Origin: an uncultured Prevotella sp.
Lineage (GTDB): Bacteria > Bacteroidota > Bacteroidia > Bacteroidales > Bacteroidaceae
Length of the DNA stretch: 57,976 nt
NCBI GenBank assembly: GCA_900322095.1
Contig: ONYS01000017.1
Span: 1-57,976, forward strand
Direction of reading: 5' to 3'
In this document: positions 7,896-17,216 of the stretch, piece after piece
Position numbering within the stretch: the first letter of the stretch is position 1
How the letters are laid out: every line of letters starts with the position of its first letter
Program-made: the position numbers and the translations under genes
Notes under the pieces: generated by a model
Database searches by the model: none
Seen by the model: the letters and a program-made list of their open reading frames with translations, nothing else
What the model was told of the DNA's origin: nothing

Positions 7896-9983
7896 TTACT
7901 GTTTCTTTTTTCTGAGTACGACGGCAGAGCGTGCAGGAATGTAGAGTTTCAGCCAACCCTTATGCTGTTCGTCATACAATGGATCTCCAGTGGTGAAGTG
8001 CTCCACGCTGTCGTCAGCAAAGCCATTACCGCCGAACTTCTTGGCATCGGTGTTGAGCACTACGTTGTAGCATCCCTGGGGAACGAGGAATCCATAATCG
8101 GTGAAGCTACGCGTAGGCGAGAAGTTGAACACGAAAATCAGGTCGCCACGGCTGAAGGCAAGCACCTGATCGCCGTCGTTGTGCCAAATCTCCTGAACGG
8201 GGGTCTCATTGAATTTCTTCTCGCTCTTGACCACCTCGAGCATCTCACGGTCGAAATCGCCTAGCCAGTGATAGCACAGGTCATGATTGTCGACCAAATT
8301 CCATTGGCGGCGGGCATACTTATAGCTCCACCCATTTCCCTCACGTGGGAAATCGATCCATTCTGGATGACCGAACTCATTTCCCATGAAGTTGAGGTAA
8401 CCACCATTGATGGCGCCAATTGTGACCAAACGTATCATCTTGTGCAAGGCAATTCCGCGGTGGACCATCTCATTCTCGTCGCCCTTCTTGAAGTGCCAGT
8501 ACATATCAGCATCAATCAGTCGGAAGATGATGGTCTTGTCGCCCACGAGTGCCTGGTCGTGACTCTCGCAATAGGAAATGGTCTTCTCATCCGGACGACG
8601 GTTCTTCACCTCCCAGAGGATGCTGCTGGGTTTCCAGTCCTCATCGCGTTTCTCTTTGATGGTCTTGATCCAGTAATCGGGGATGTTCATGGCCATGCGG
8701 TAATCGAAGCCGATGCCGCCATCCTCAAACTTAGCGGCCAGACCAGGCATGCCGCTCACCTCCTCGGCGATAGTGATAGCATTCTTGTTGACCTCATGAA
8801 TCAACTTATTGGCAAGCGTGAGATAGCAGATGGCATTGTCATCCTCATGGCCATTGAAGTAATCGCCATAGTTGGTGAAAGCCTCACCCAAACCGTGGCT
8901 GTAGTAGAGCATCGAGGTGACACCGTCGAAGCGGAAGCCATCGAAATGATACTCCTGCAGCCAATATTTACAGTTGGAAAGCAAGAAATGAATGACATCG
9001 TCCTTGCCATAGTCGAAGCAGAGACTGTCCCAAGCCGGATGCTCATGACGGTCGCCGGGATAGAAATACTGGTTGGGATCGCCAGCGAGGTTGCCCAAGC
9101 CTTCCACCTCATTCTTTACTGCATGCGAATGCACGATATCCATAATGACGGCTATACCGTGCTGGTGTGCGGTATCGATGAGCGATTTCAGTTCCTCGGG
9201 CGTTCCGAATCGGCTGGATGCAGCGAAGAAGCTGCTCACATGATAGCCGAAACTGCCATAATAAGGGTGCTCCTGAATGGCCATAATCTGGATGCAGTTG
9301 TAGCCGTCCTTGATGATACGGGGCAAAACGTTCTCCTTGAACTCGGTGTAAGTACCCACTTTTTCAGCATCCTGAGCCATACCGATGTGGCACTCATAAA
9401 TCAACAAGGGGTCCTTTTTTGGGCGGAAGGTTTTCTTTTTCCACTCATAAGGTTCTGGATTCCATACCTGAGCAGAGAAGATCTTTGTGTTATCATCCTG
9501 CACAACGCGCTGGGCCCATGCGGGAATTCTCTCACCGTGGCCACCATTCCAATAGACGTGCATCTTGTACAGGTCGCCATGCTTCATGGCCTTCTCCGGC
9601 AGTTTCAGTTCCCAGTTGCCTGTGCCTTCGATACGCTTGGCCCGATACTTGTCGCTCTCCTTCCAATCGTTGAAGTCTCCAACCAGATAGATATCGGTAG
9701 CGTTGGGAGCCCACTCACGGAAAACCCAACCACGCTTCATCTTGTGCAAGCCGAAATAATCAGCTCCCGAGGCAAAGTCGCTCAGTGTTCTCTTGCCATT
9801 GTTCGTGAGCTGTCCGATTTTCCAGACTGCATGGTCGTGCCGGCCACGAATAGCATTCTCATAAGGTTCGAGGTAAGGATCATTCTTCACAAGGCCGATA
9901 TGCTGAGGCACTGCGCTTGCCGTGACATTCCGCTTGTTCTTTGTAACAACAGCTTTCGTTGTCGTGCTCTTTTTTGCAACCAT
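7896..9983 (-). CDS. glgB: 1,4-alpha-glucan branching enzyme (GH13)
   Basis: The enzyme makes alpha-1,6 branches in glycogen in the cytoplasm. The 695-residue chain has an N-terminal CBM48 region (about 75-180, VFREWAPNATDIYLVGDFNDW), a GH13 catalytic barrel (about 190-560) and a C-terminal all-beta domain. GH13 residues are intact: nucleophile D353 (DGFRFDGVTSM), acid/base in IAEEVSGMP (E407/E408) and H475-D476 (CESHDQA). The first 30 residues are a basic, lysine/threonine-rich tail. It lies 28 nt downstream of the MORN gene and 9 nt upstream of the membrane protein gene, suggesting one transcript. No other glycogen gene is in the window. Confidence 0.95.
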   Translation of the reverse strand: MVAKKSTTTKAVVTKNKRNVTASAVPQHIGLVKNDPYLEPYENAIRGRHDHAVWKIGQLTNNGKRTLSDFASGADYFGLHKMKRGWVFREWAPNATDIYLVGDFNDWKESDKYRAKRIEGTGNWELKLPEKAMKHGDLYKMHVYWNGGHGERIPAWAQRVVQDDNTKIFSAQVWNPEPYEWKKKTFRPKKDPLLIYECHIGMAQDAEKVGTYTEFKENVLPRIIKDGYNCIQIMAIQEHPYYGSFGYHVSSFFAASSRFGTPEELKSLIDTAHQHGIAVIMDIVHSHAVKNEVEGLGNLAGDPNQYFYPGDRHEHPAWDSLCFDYGKDDVIHFLLSNCKYWLQEYHFDGFRFDGVTSMLYYSHGLGEAFTNYGDYFNGHEDDNAICYLTLANKLIHEVNKNAITIAEEVSGMPGLAAKFEDGGIGFDYRMAMNIPDYWIKTIKEKRDEDWKPSSILWEVKNRRPDEKTISYCESHDQALVGDKTIIFRLIDADMYWHFKKGDENEMVHRGIALHKMIRLVTIGAINGGYLNFMGNEFGHPEWIDFPREGNGWSYKYARRQWNLVDNHDLCYHWLGDFDREMLEVVKSEKKFNETPVQEIWHNDGDQVLAFSRGDLIFVFNFSPTRSFTDYGFLVPQGCYNVVLNTDAKKFGGNGFADDSVEHFTTGDPLYDEQHKGWLKLYIPARSAVVLRKKKQ

Positions 9984-10011
9984 TTTCCTATATGATTATT
10001 AGTGAATAATA

Positions 10012-11124
10012 TCAATTTTCATAACGACGGCCATTCTCGTAATAGCCTGAGGCGGTGACCTGTCCATTGGCATCTTTCTCGACAAACTTGCCGTCGCGGA
10101 CATCGTTTTTATAGCTGCCCTCAAAGCGCTTGCCGTCTTTGCTCTCCTCTATGGCTGCTCCATTGCGCTTGCCATTGTGGAAGACGCCCTTGAATTTGGT
10201 TCCGTCAACGAAATGGACAATCACCTCGCCCTCGATGCTTCCGTTTTTGAAGTTGCCTTCATAGACGTCGCCATTCTTCTTCACGAGTTTCCCATGACCG
10301 TCTTGTTTGTCGTTGACCCAACCACCGGTATAGGTATCCCCGTTTTTCCAAGTGAAGGTTCCCTGACCGTTTTTGTCACCCTCCTTGAAACTTCCTGTGT
10401 ATTTGTCACCATTGGCATATTCGAAGATGCCCATGCCCGTACGTTCGCCCTGCACGTAGTCACCCTCGTAGACATCGCCATTCTGGAAAGTATAAATTCC
10501 CTTTCCATTTTGGATGTCGTTCAGCCAATCGCCGCTATAGACATCGCCATCGGCATAACGGTTCACGCCTTTGCCGGAGCGCATATTGTTCGACCAATTA
10601 CCATTATAGGTAGTGCCGTCTCCCCAGTCAAAGAATCCTTTTCCGTTTTTCTGGTCATTCTTCCACTGACCTTTATAATAAGCTCCATTGGAAAAGGTAT
10701 AGGTACCATTGCCCTGACGCTGATCGTGATACCACTCGCCATCATACTTGTCGCCATTATAGTAGTACATGACGCCACGTCCCTCTTGATAATCGCGATA
10801 CCAAAAGCCTACATATTTATTGTTGTTGGCAAAGTAATAGGTGCCTTTGCCATGTTGCTGGTCCTGAAACCACTCGCCTTCATACTTTTCACCGTCAGAG
10901 AATGTATAGACGCCATAACCTTGTCTCTTTCCTTTGACGTATTGTCCTTCGTAGACGTCTCCATTCTTATATACAGTACTACCCTTCCCATTAGGACGGC
11001 CAGATACCATCTCCCCCTTGTATTGACCACCATCATGAGTCGTGCAGCTTCCCAATGTTATCTTTTGGGCTGACGCACCAACAGAAAGCATGAAGAAGAG
11101 GATTGTAACTATCTTAATTCTCAC
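10012..11124 (-). CDS. Exported MORN-repeat protein
   Basis: After a signal peptide ending at GASAQ, the protein is almost entirely about 14 MORN repeats with a 23-residue period (YEGQY...G.G.Y.F.NGD). The last repeat is degenerate. MORN repeats form extended beta-sheet rods that bind lipids or proteins; the partner is unknown. I chose the GTG at 11124, because the ATG at 11154 overlaps a -7 promoter element (11152-11159) and would lie upstream of the transcription start. The GTG also puts MRIKIVTILFF at the N-terminus, a normal signal peptide. It is probably the first gene of the transcript with glgB. Confidence 0.85.
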   Translation of the reverse strand: MRIKIVTILFFMLSVGASAQKITLGSCTTHDGGQYKGEMVSGRPNGKGSTVYKNGDVYEGQYVKGKRQGYGVYTFSDGEKYEGEWFQDQQHGKGTYYFANNNKYVGFWYRDYQEGRGVMYYYNGDKYDGEWYHDQRQGNGTYTFSNGAYYKGQWKNDQKNGKGFFDWGDGTTYNGNWSNNMRSGKGVNRYADGDVYSGDWLNDIQNGKGIYTFQNGDVYEGDYVQGERTGMGIFEYANGDKYTGSFKEGDKNGQGTFTWKNGDTYTGGWVNDKQDGHGKLVKKNGDVYEGNFKNGSIEGEVIVHFVDGTKFKGVFHNGKRNGAAIEESKDGKRFEGSYKNDVRDGKFVEKDANGQVTASGYYENGRRYEN

Positions 11125-11151
11125 AGTTTTTTCGTTTTTTATTATCAATGA

Positions 11152-11159
11152 CAAAATTA
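11152..11159 (-). promoter_or_regulatory. -7 element for the MORN-glgB operon
   Basis: The minus strand reads TAATTTTG (TAnnTTTG). A GTTG, one base from the -33 consensus, starts about 20 bp upstream (near 11180). Transcription should start near 11145, so the GTG at 11124 rather than the ATG at 11154 is the usable start. Confidence 0.55.
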
Positions 11160-11310
11160 TAAATAAATTGTTGATTTCCCAACTTTTTTTGTTTTTTTTA
11201 GGTCATGTTCAATTATCGTTTGCACATGCTTTATCAGAATCCACTAAAAAATAGGGAAACACCTACGGAGAAAGGGGGATAATCCAATGGAAGTTGAACA
11301 AAAATAATCT

Positions 11311-11318
11311 TAACTTTG
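11311..11318 (+). promoter_or_regulatory. -7 element for the small beta-barrel gene
   Basis: TAACTTTG matches TAnnTTTG. It lies between a TTG at 11294 that could start the open frame and the ATG at 11345, which supports 11345 as the true start. Confidence 0.6.
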
Positions 11319-11344
11319 CAAGCGTACTAAAACTTCAGGAAATT

Positions 11345-12028
11345 ATGAAAAAAGCAACATTATCAATTATTTTGTTATTACTGCCTCTGCTTTATGCACA
11401 TGCGCAGTATTACCCCGACGGCCGCCCCATTCCACCCCGCCATCGCTCTGAATACTACAGTCAGAACCGACAAATCGGTTCGAATTATTATGGGTTCAGA
11501 CTAGGAATGGCTTTGGGCACGGTGAACAGCGATTCGCCCTATCTTGATGGAAACAAAGTGAGAACCGGACTGAACGTGGGATTCGTGATTGGAACCCAGT
11601 TGACAGCAAGAGCGCCGTTATATTTTGAATCGGGACTTTATTATATCGAGAAAGGCGGCAAGAGCACCTATAACGGCAACAAATTTTCATATGCTCTTGA
11701 TTATCTGGAAGCCCCCCTGCTGATCAAGTATAAATATAATGTAGATCAGGACTTCTCCATCCAGCCCTTCATGGGAGGATATCTGAGCTGTGGAGTGGCA
11801 GGAAAAATCAAAGACTTTGCCAATCGTGAGGCCTATAGCAGCTACGACAGCGACGTAGACCAGCATTTCCGCCGCTTCGATGGCGGCTTGCGACTCGGTT
11901 GCGGAGTGGGTTTCGATATGCTCTATCTTGAGGCAAGCTACGATATAGGATTGGCCAACGTGGGCAATGACGACTTCGACGACACTCGTACCGGAAGCTT
12001 CAACCTGACTTTCGGTGTCAACTTTTAG
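11345..12028 (+). CDS. Small outer-membrane beta-barrel protein (PorT/OmpW-like)
   Basis: The 227-residue protein has a signal peptide (MKKATLSIILLLLPLLYAHAQ) and alternating hydrophobic beta-strands. YGFRLGMALG opens the barrel and FNLTFGVNF closes it with a C-terminal aromatic. This fits the Bacteroidetes outer-membrane beta-barrel family (PorT-like). Ligand and function are unknown. The start at ATG 11345 follows from the promoter at 11311-11318 and the signal peptide. A strong bidirectional terminator follows. Confidence 0.82.
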   Translation: MKKATLSIILLLLPLLYAHAQYYPDGRPIPPRHRSEYYSQNRQIGSNYYGFRLGMALGTVNSDSPYLDGNKVRTGLNVGFVIGTQLTARAPLYFESGLYYIEKGGKSTYNGNKFSYALDYLEAPLLIKYKYNVDQDFSIQPFMGGYLSCGVAGKIKDFANREAYSSYDSDVDQHFRRFDGGLRLGCGVGFDMLYLEASYDIGLANVGNDDFDDTRTGSFNLTFGVNF

Positions 12029-12056
12029 GCGTATAGGCATCAGCGCCAATCAACGC

Positions 12057-12090
12057 AAAGCGCCGCACTTCATGTAAAGTGCGGCGCTTT
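12057..12090. terminator. Bidirectional terminator
   Basis: AAAGCGCCGCACTT (12057-12070) pairs perfectly with AAGTGCGGCGCTTT (12077-12090) around a six-base loop. A-runs and T-runs flank the stem, so it can serve both the + strand barrel gene and the - strand small membrane protein gene. Confidence 0.85.
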
Positions 12091-12121
12091 AGCTTTCTCA
12101 GCTAATCGTGCTGGAATGCAA

Positions 12122-12340
12122 TCAATCCACAGCGCTGTAGCCTTTGGTGGAATTGTTGTGCATGATGTCGCGGATATTCTGTTCCTTACCGTTGTTTGCC
12201 TTAGCATGCTCCTCAAATTCTTCCCAGCCTTCCTGTTCTTCAGGAGCATGAGTATATTTGAGTTTGCCAACAGCCTCGCACACGCCCCAACCGACAAGTG
12301 CGACAACAATGAACACCACGAAAAGAGTAATACCTGTCAT
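12122..12340 (-). CDS. Small single-pass membrane protein
   Basis: The 72-residue product starts MTGITLFVVFIVVALVGWG, one membrane helix, followed by an acidic, Glu-rich cytoplasmic-type tail (EEQEGWEEFEEHAK). An upstream ATG at 12397 would add 19 polar residues before the helix; I prefer 12340. A well-formed promoter at 12446-12477 precedes it and a terminator follows, so it is a genuine monocistronic gene. No family is recognised. Confidence 0.65.
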   Translation of the reverse strand: MTGITLFVVFIVVALVGWGVCEAVGKLKYTHAPEEQEGWEEFEEHAKANNGKEQNIRDIMHNNSTKGYSAVD

Positions 12341-12445
12341 ATTGAAATATTGTTTTTTATTTACTTTGTTGAATCTGTTACATGAAGAATGACCCATGAG
12401 ATATTAGAGAGAATCCAAATTCCCCGACTCAGACTCTTCAAGGTG

Positions 12446-12477
12446 CAAAGTTAAAAAATTAATTCCAACCATCCAAA
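12446..12477 (-). promoter_or_regulatory. Promoter of the small membrane protein gene
   Basis: On the minus strand TTTG (12477-12474) and TAACTTTG (12453-12446) are separated by 20 bp, a textbook Bacteroidetes promoter. Confidence 0.7.
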
Positions 12478-12552
12478 AATTTAACGAGAAAAGGTCGAAC
12501 GAATGCAATGACCAGTAATAACTTATCATCGAATATTCTTGAGGATTAACAT

Positions 12553-12640
12553 GCTGACAATTGAGAGCAGAACTGCTGACAGCTGAGAGCAGAACTGCTG
12601 ACAGCTGAGAGCAGAACTGCTGACAGCTGTCAGCTACTCT
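12553..12640. repeat. 22-bp tandem repeat array, CAGCTG type
   Basis: Four units of 22 bp start at 12553, 12575, 12597 and 12619. The shared core is CTGACAGCTGAGAGCAGA; unit 1 has AATT in place of AGCT, and unit 4 diverges in its second half. The same unit, reverse-complemented, forms the array at 42188-42319. The array lies between the promoter of the 72-residue gene and the valS terminator, in a 500-bp gap that otherwise holds nothing recognisable. Confidence 0.93.
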
Positions 12641-12755
12641 TGGAATTCACAGAACTGCGGTCTCAAGCTGCAGTATCTCTTGCTGCCACATCAAGTAATC
12701 CTCTGCAAACACTCGTTTTCCTAAAATATTATCCCCACAGAAAATACCCGATTCA

Positions 12756-12796
12756 CAAAAAGGGCTGACTACTCTCCCTACAGAGAGTGCCAGCCC
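12756..12796 (-). terminator. valS terminator
   Basis: On the minus strand GGGCTG and CAGCCC (12796-12791 / 12767-12762), with inner ACTCTC/GAGAGT pairing (12788-12783 / 12776-12771), form a hairpin followed by TTTTT. Confidence 0.75.
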
Positions 12797-12840
12797 GTTA
12801 GATATTTTAAGCTAGATGTATTTACGTTCAGTCAGAGTTA

Positions 12841-15537
12841 TCAAGCTTTGCTCTTCAGCGCAGCGATGCTGGCTTTGAGCGCCTCTATTTTCTCTTCTGA
12901 GTCAGACTGCTTCTTGCGCTCACGAGCCACCACAGCCTCGGGAGCATGAGCCACGAAATTCTCATTGGAGAGCTTCTTCTTGATACCGGCCAGGAAGCCT
13001 TCGAGATGCTGCAGCTCCTTCTCCTGCCTCTCAATCTCTGCCTTCACATCGATCAGGTCGCCCAAGGGTACAGCATAGCCATCGGTGCCCACGAGGAACG
13101 CACTTGCATCGGCTGCTTTCTCAGCAACCACCTCTATGGCTTTCAAGTTGGCCATCTTCGTGACGACATCTGCGTATGCAGCAATGTGGTTCTCGCCCAC
13201 CGTCTGTAGGGTAAGTTTATTCTTCTGAGCGATATTGCGCTCATTGCGTACGGCACGCACTCCAGCCACGACTTGCTTAACGACATCAATGTCGGTCAGC
13301 AGTTTGCGGTCGGCGTCGGTCAGAGCGTCAAGCTTCAAAGTGGCACGCATAATCGACTCACCGTCCTTGCGCTCATAGATATGATGCCATAATTCCTCAG
13401 TGATAAACGGCATGAAAGGATGGAGCATCTTCAGCAGTACATCAAAGAAGGTCAATGTAGCATCATAGGTGGTCTTGTCGATGGGTTTGCCGTATTCGGG
13501 CTTGACCATTTCCAGATACCAGCCTGAGAACTCATCCCAGAACAAACGGTAGACGTTCATTAAGGCTTCGGAGATGCGGTACTGGCGGAACTGCTCGTTC
13601 ATCTGTTCATTGATCTCCTTGAGCTTAGCCTCAAACCAGCTCACGGCAATCTTGTTGGTCGTGGGCTGCTCGATGTCGGCCTGTTCCCATCCCTTCACGA
13701 GTCGGAACGCATTCCAGATCTTGTTGTTGAAATTGCGGCCTTGCTCACAGAGCGACTCATCGAAGAGGATATCGTTGCCGGCAGAAGCACTCAGCATCAT
13801 GCCCATACGCACGCCGTCGGCACCGTATTGGTCGATCAGTTTGATGGGGTCGGGCGAATTGCCAAGGCTCTTTGACATCTTGCGTCCCAACTTATCACGT
13901 ACGATACCCGTGAAATAGACATGCTTGAAGGGCATCTTGCCACGATACTCATAGCCTGCCATAATCATTCGGGCCACCCAGAAGAAGATGATATCGGGTC
14001 CCGTGACGAGGTCGGAAGTGGGATAATAATAGTTGATGTCGGGATTGTCGGGATGATTGATTCCATCGAACACAGAAATCGGCCACAACCAAGAAGAGAA
14101 CCATGTATCGAGGCAATCCTCGTCCTGCTTCAGAGTATCTGCGGTAACAGCTGGGTTCACCTTTTGTGCCTGCTTCAAAGCCTCTTCGGCAGTCTCAGCC
14201 ACGACAAACAGCTGCTTGCCATTCACATCCTTGAAGTAGTAGGCAGGAATACGATGTCCCCACCAAAGCTGACGCGAGATACACCAGTCCTTGATATTCT
14301 CCAGCCAGTAACGATAAGTATTCTTGTACTTCTTGGGATAAAACTCGATCTCATCGTTCATCACAGGAGGCAGAGCAATGTCGGCGAAATGCTGCATCTT
14401 GAGGAACCACTGAGTGGAGAGTTTCGGTTCAATAGGCACATTGGTGCGCTCGGAGAAGCCCACCTTGTTGTCATAGTCCTCAATCTTCTCCATCAAGCCG
14501 GCAGCCTGCAGGTCCTTAGAGATTTCAACACGCACATCCATGCGGTCCTTGCCGACGTACATGCCTGCAGCCTCAGAAATGGTGCCATCGTCGTTGAAGA
14601 TATCTATCGTTTCCAATCCGTGTTTCAGCCCCAGAGCATGGTCGTTGACGTCGTGGGCCGGAGTAACCTTCAAGCAGCCCGTACCAAACTGAATGTCTAC
14701 GTAGCTATCCTCGATTACGGGAATCTGGCGATTCACCAGCGGCACGATGACATGATGACCCTGCAGCCAGGTATTCTTCACGTCGGCGGGATTGATACAC
14801 ATGGCCGTATCGCCCATTATGGTCTCGGGACGAGTGGTGGCCACAACGGCATAATATCCTTTAGCATCCTTGTGCATCACGTTGCCCTCATCCTTGCGCA
14901 CGATGGAGTTCTGTTCCTCAGGAACAACATAATACTTCAGATAATAGAGCTTAGAATGCTCGTCCTTATAAATCACCTCTTCGTCGGAGAGTGCCGTCTG
15001 TGCCTTGGGATCCCAGTTGACCATGCGAACGCCACGATAGATATAACCCTTATTGTAAAGGTCTACGAACACATGGATAACTCCCTTAGAGCGGGTTTCA
15101 TCCATAGTGAAGGCAGTGCGGTCCCAGTCGCAGCTCGCTCCAAGTCGGCGAAGCTGCTTCAGGATGATGCCTCCATGCTCATGGGTCCAATCCCAGGCAT
15201 GCTTCAAGAATTCATCACGGGTAAGGTCTGTCTTCTTAATGCCTTCTTGTGCCAGCTTGTTGACGACTTTTGCCTCGGTAGCAATAGAAGCGTGATCGGT
15301 TCCGGGAACCCAGCATGCATTCTTGCCTTCCATGCGAGCGCGACGAACGAGAATATCCTGAATCGTATTGTTGAGCATGTGACCCATGTGAAGCACACCC
15401 GTAACGTTGGGCGGTGGAATAACGATGGTATAGGGTGCACGCTCATCTGGTTTACTTGAGAAAAGCTTATGGTCGAGCCAGTATTGATACCACTTCGACT
15501 CAACCTCATTAGGGTTGTACTTACTTGTTAATTCCAT
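12841..15537 (-). CDS. valS: Valyl-tRNA synthetase
   Basis: The class I synthetase charges tRNA-Val. The 898-residue length is typical. The HIGH-type signature appears as HMGH (residues 50-53, in [12 protein letters not shown]), and KMSKS is present as [12 protein letters not shown]. The editing domain ([12 protein letters not shown]), anticodon-binding domain and C-terminal coiled-coil (about 830-895, rich in Glu and Lys) are all present. It is transcribed divergently from mazG and carries its own terminator. Confidence 0.97.
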   Translation of the reverse strand: MELTSKYNPNEVESKWYQYWLDHKLFSSKPDERAPYTIVIPPPNVTGVLHMGHMLNNTIQDILVRRARMEGKNACWVPGTDHASIATEAKVVNKLAQEGIKKTDLTRDEFLKHAWDWTHEHGGIILKQLRRLGASCDWDRTAFTMDETRSKGVIHVFVDLYNKGYIYRGVRMVNWDPKAQTALSDEEVIYKDEHSKLYYLKYYVVPEEQNSIVRKDEGNVMHKDAKGYYAVVATTRPETIMGDTAMCINPADVKNTWLQGHHVIVPLVNRQIPVIEDSYVDIQFGTGCLKVTPAHDVNDHALGLKHGLETIDIFNDDGTISEAAGMYVGKDRMDVRVEISKDLQAAGLMEKIEDYDNKVGFSERTNVPIEPKLSTQWFLKMQHFADIALPPVMNDEIEFYPKKYKNTYRYWLENIKDWCISRQLWWGHRIPAYYFKDVNGKQLFVVAETAEEALKQAQKVNPAVTADTLKQDEDCLDTWFSSWLWPISVFDGINHPDNPDINYYYPTSDLVTGPDIIFFWVARMIMAGYEYRGKMPFKHVYFTGIVRDKLGRKMSKSLGNSPDPIKLIDQYGADGVRMGMMLSASAGNDILFDESLCEQGRNFNNKIWNAFRLVKGWEQADIEQPTTNKIAVSWFEAKLKEINEQMNEQFRQYRISEALMNVYRLFWDEFSGWYLEMVKPEYGKPIDKTTYDATLTFFDVLLKMLHPFMPFITEELWHHIYERKDGESIMRATLKLDALTDADRKLLTDIDVVKQVVAGVRAVRNERNIAQKNKLTLQTVGENHIAAYADVVTKMANLKAIEVVAEKAADASAFLVGTDGYAVPLGDLIDVKAEIERQEKELQHLEGFLAGIKKKLSNENFVAHAPEAVVARERKKQSDSEEKIEALKASIAALKSKA

Positions 15538-15612
15538 TATCTTTTTATTAGTTTTTTCCTAAAATGAAAGGCCTGACCAGCCTGCAAACCTTAATTAATA
15601 ATTAAATCGATG

Positions 15613-15620
15613 CAAAAGTA
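15613..15620 (-). promoter_or_regulatory. -7 element for valS
   Basis: The minus strand reads TACTTTTG (TAnnTTTG), giving a leader of about 70 nt. The expected -33 position falls on the divergent mazG -7 element, so the two promoters overlap. Confidence 0.5.
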
Positions 15621-15642
15621 ATAAAAATCTATGGAAAATGAT

Positions 15643-15650
15643 TATCTTTG
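15643..15650 (+). promoter_or_regulatory. -7 element for mazG
   Basis: TATCTTTG matches TAnnTTTG. It lies downstream of the ATG at 15631, which therefore cannot be the start; the GTG at 15670 is about 14 nt after the predicted transcription start. Confidence 0.6.
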
Positions 15651-15669
15651 CAAGAAAATCAGAAAAGAA

Positions 15670-16551
15670 GTGCATACAAAGAAAGAAAAACTCGCAGCCT
15701 TTGAACGTCTGCTCGACGTTCAATACAGACTGCGCCAAGAATGTCCATGGGACCGCAAGCAAACCTTTGAAAGCCTGCGACCAAATACGATAGAAGAGGT
15801 ATACGAACTGTGCGATGCCCTGATGAAAAGAGACATGCCCAATGTCTGTAAGGAACTGGGCGACGTGATGGAGCACGTGATATTCTACGCCATGCTGGGA
15901 GAAGAGACCGATGACTTCGATATCGCCGACGTCTGCGACAAACAAGCCGACAAGCTGATGTACCGTCACGATTTTATCAACTGGCGCGAGAAAGGGAACT
16001 GGAGAGTTACGGATTCCCAGTTGGAGATTAACGACCAAGGCAAGGTGGTCTATAAGAAAGACAATGATGATTCTGCCAACACTGACAAACCAACGACCGA
16101 CAGCCAAGTGGAAAGTACTTGGGAGATGCGCAAGCAGACAGAGAAGGACGGCAACAAGACGGTATTGTCGGGTGTGCCCGAATCTCTGCCCACCCTTATC
16201 AAAGCCTATCGGATTCAGGACAAGGCCAGAAACGTGGGCTTTGACTGGAAGAAAAAAGAAGACGTGTGGGATAAAGTGAGAGAGGAACTGGGCGAACTAG
16301 AGACCGAACTGCGCAAGGAAGACCAGGCAAATAGCACAGCTGAATTGGGAGACTTTCTCTTCAGCGTCATCAATGCAGCCCGACTGTATCATCTCAATCC
16401 CGACAATGCCCTCGAAGAAACCAACCAAAAGTTCATCAGGCGATTCAACTACGTGGAGAAATGTCTGAAAGAGGAAGGCATCAACTTCAGTGATGCGACC
16501 CTTGAACAGATGGACGAATTATGGAACAAAGCCAAGACAGAAGGACTTTAA
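15670..16551 (+). CDS. mazG: Nucleoside triphosphate pyrophosphohydrolase MazG with an insertion
   Basis: MazG hydrolyses NTPs and dNTPs to NMP plus pyrophosphate. Both tandem MazG folds are present. The first has IEEVYEL and KELGD metal ligands; the second has EELGELETEL and AELGDFLFS. I use the GTG at 15670 (MHTKKEKLAAFERLL), which matches the usual N-terminus of Bacteroidales MazG and lies after the promoter. The segment after KLMYRH, where the family normally has PHVFG and about 25 further residues, is replaced by a longer polar stretch rich in Asp, Asn and Lys. This makes the protein about 30 residues longer than usual (293 aa). Both active-site motifs are kept, so it is probably functional. 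Confidence 0.9.
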   Translation: MHTKKEKLAAFERLLDVQYRLRQECPWDRKQTFESLRPNTIEEVYELCDALMKRDMPNVCKELGDVMEHVIFYAMLGEETDDFDIADVCDKQADKLMYRHDFINWREKGNWRVTDSQLEINDQGKVVYKKDNDDSANTDKPTTDSQVESTWEMRKQTEKDGNKTVLSGVPESLPTLIKAYRIQDKARNVGFDWKKKEDVWDKVREELGELETELRKEDQANSTAELGDFLFSVINAARLYHLNPDNALEETNQKFIRRFNYVEKCLKEEGINFSDATLEQMDELWNKAKTEGL

Positions 16552-16587
16552 GCGATTATCAGAATAGAAAAACAAAACTAATTGTAA

Positions 16588-17151
16588 ATGAAGAACTTAG
16601 TATACATAGCTTTTATAGCTGCTTTAATTTGCGGTTTCGCCTCGTGTAAGAACAACAAGTCCGAAGTCAAAGACGATGCCACAGATAGCACAGTCGTGGC
16701 AACCGGCACGGTTTCGGACTCTACGGTCTATGGAAAAGTGGTGGATGGAGGCCAAAGCGTCTTCTTGCTTCAGACCGACGCAGGCGACACACTTGAATAT
16801 GTCCTCGAGAATGAACTTGGTGAGCCCGTGGAGGTTGAGGGAGGCTACAACGTTGGCGACCGTCTGGCTGTTATCAGCTACAAGATGAATGGCGAGAACA
16901 TCGTCAGAAAGGCTATCAACCTGCTCTCCCTTCAAGGCCATTGGACAAGTTTGGACAAGAATTTCACCATCGAAGAAGGCGGAGTGGTCCACTCCTCGGT
17001 AGAAGCAGAAAAGAATCCCTGGACTTCCTGGAAGATCATCAATGGCAAGTTGATGCTCAATCGTCAGGAATTTGATGTAGTGACGCTTGGCGCCGACTCT
17101 CTCGCCCTTGAAGATTCTACCGGCATCTATGTCTTCAAACGGCAGAAATAA
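16588..17151 (+). CDS. Lipoprotein, lipocalin-like
   Basis: The 187-residue protein has a type II signal peptide with lipobox GFASC, so it is lipid-anchored. An acidic, Ser/Thr-rich linker follows, then two beta-rich parts; the second (LQGHWTSLDKNFTIEEGGVV...) looks like the lipocalin-type domain often seen in Bacteroidales lipoproteins. Function is unknown. It begins 36 nt after mazG and may be co-transcribed with it. Confidence 0.75.
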   Translation: MKNLVYIAFIAALICGFASCKNNKSEVKDDATDSTVVATGTVSDSTVYGKVVDGGQSVFLLQTDAGDTLEYVLENELGEPVEVEGGYNVGDRLAVISYKMNGENIVRKAINLLSLQGHWTSLDKNFTIEEGGVVHSSVEAEKNPWTSWKIINGKLMLNRQEFDVVTLGADSLALEDSTGIYVFKRQK

Positions 17152-17216
17152 TATTTCCCTGTTCTAACGGAGGGGATGGGTAGTGTATTTAACCGTCCCT
17201 CTGAAAACTATTCGTT

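Noticed and set aside
8268-9995. Long open frame (575 codons) opposite glgB
   Set aside because: It is the antisense shadow of a well-supported enzyme gene; the product is low-quality and matches no fold.
12540-12640. CRISPR array
   Set aside because: The units are contiguous with no variable spacers, and no cas genes are present.
13921-15459. Long open frame (512 codons) opposite valS
   Set aside because: Antisense shadow of valS, caused by codon bias of the real gene.
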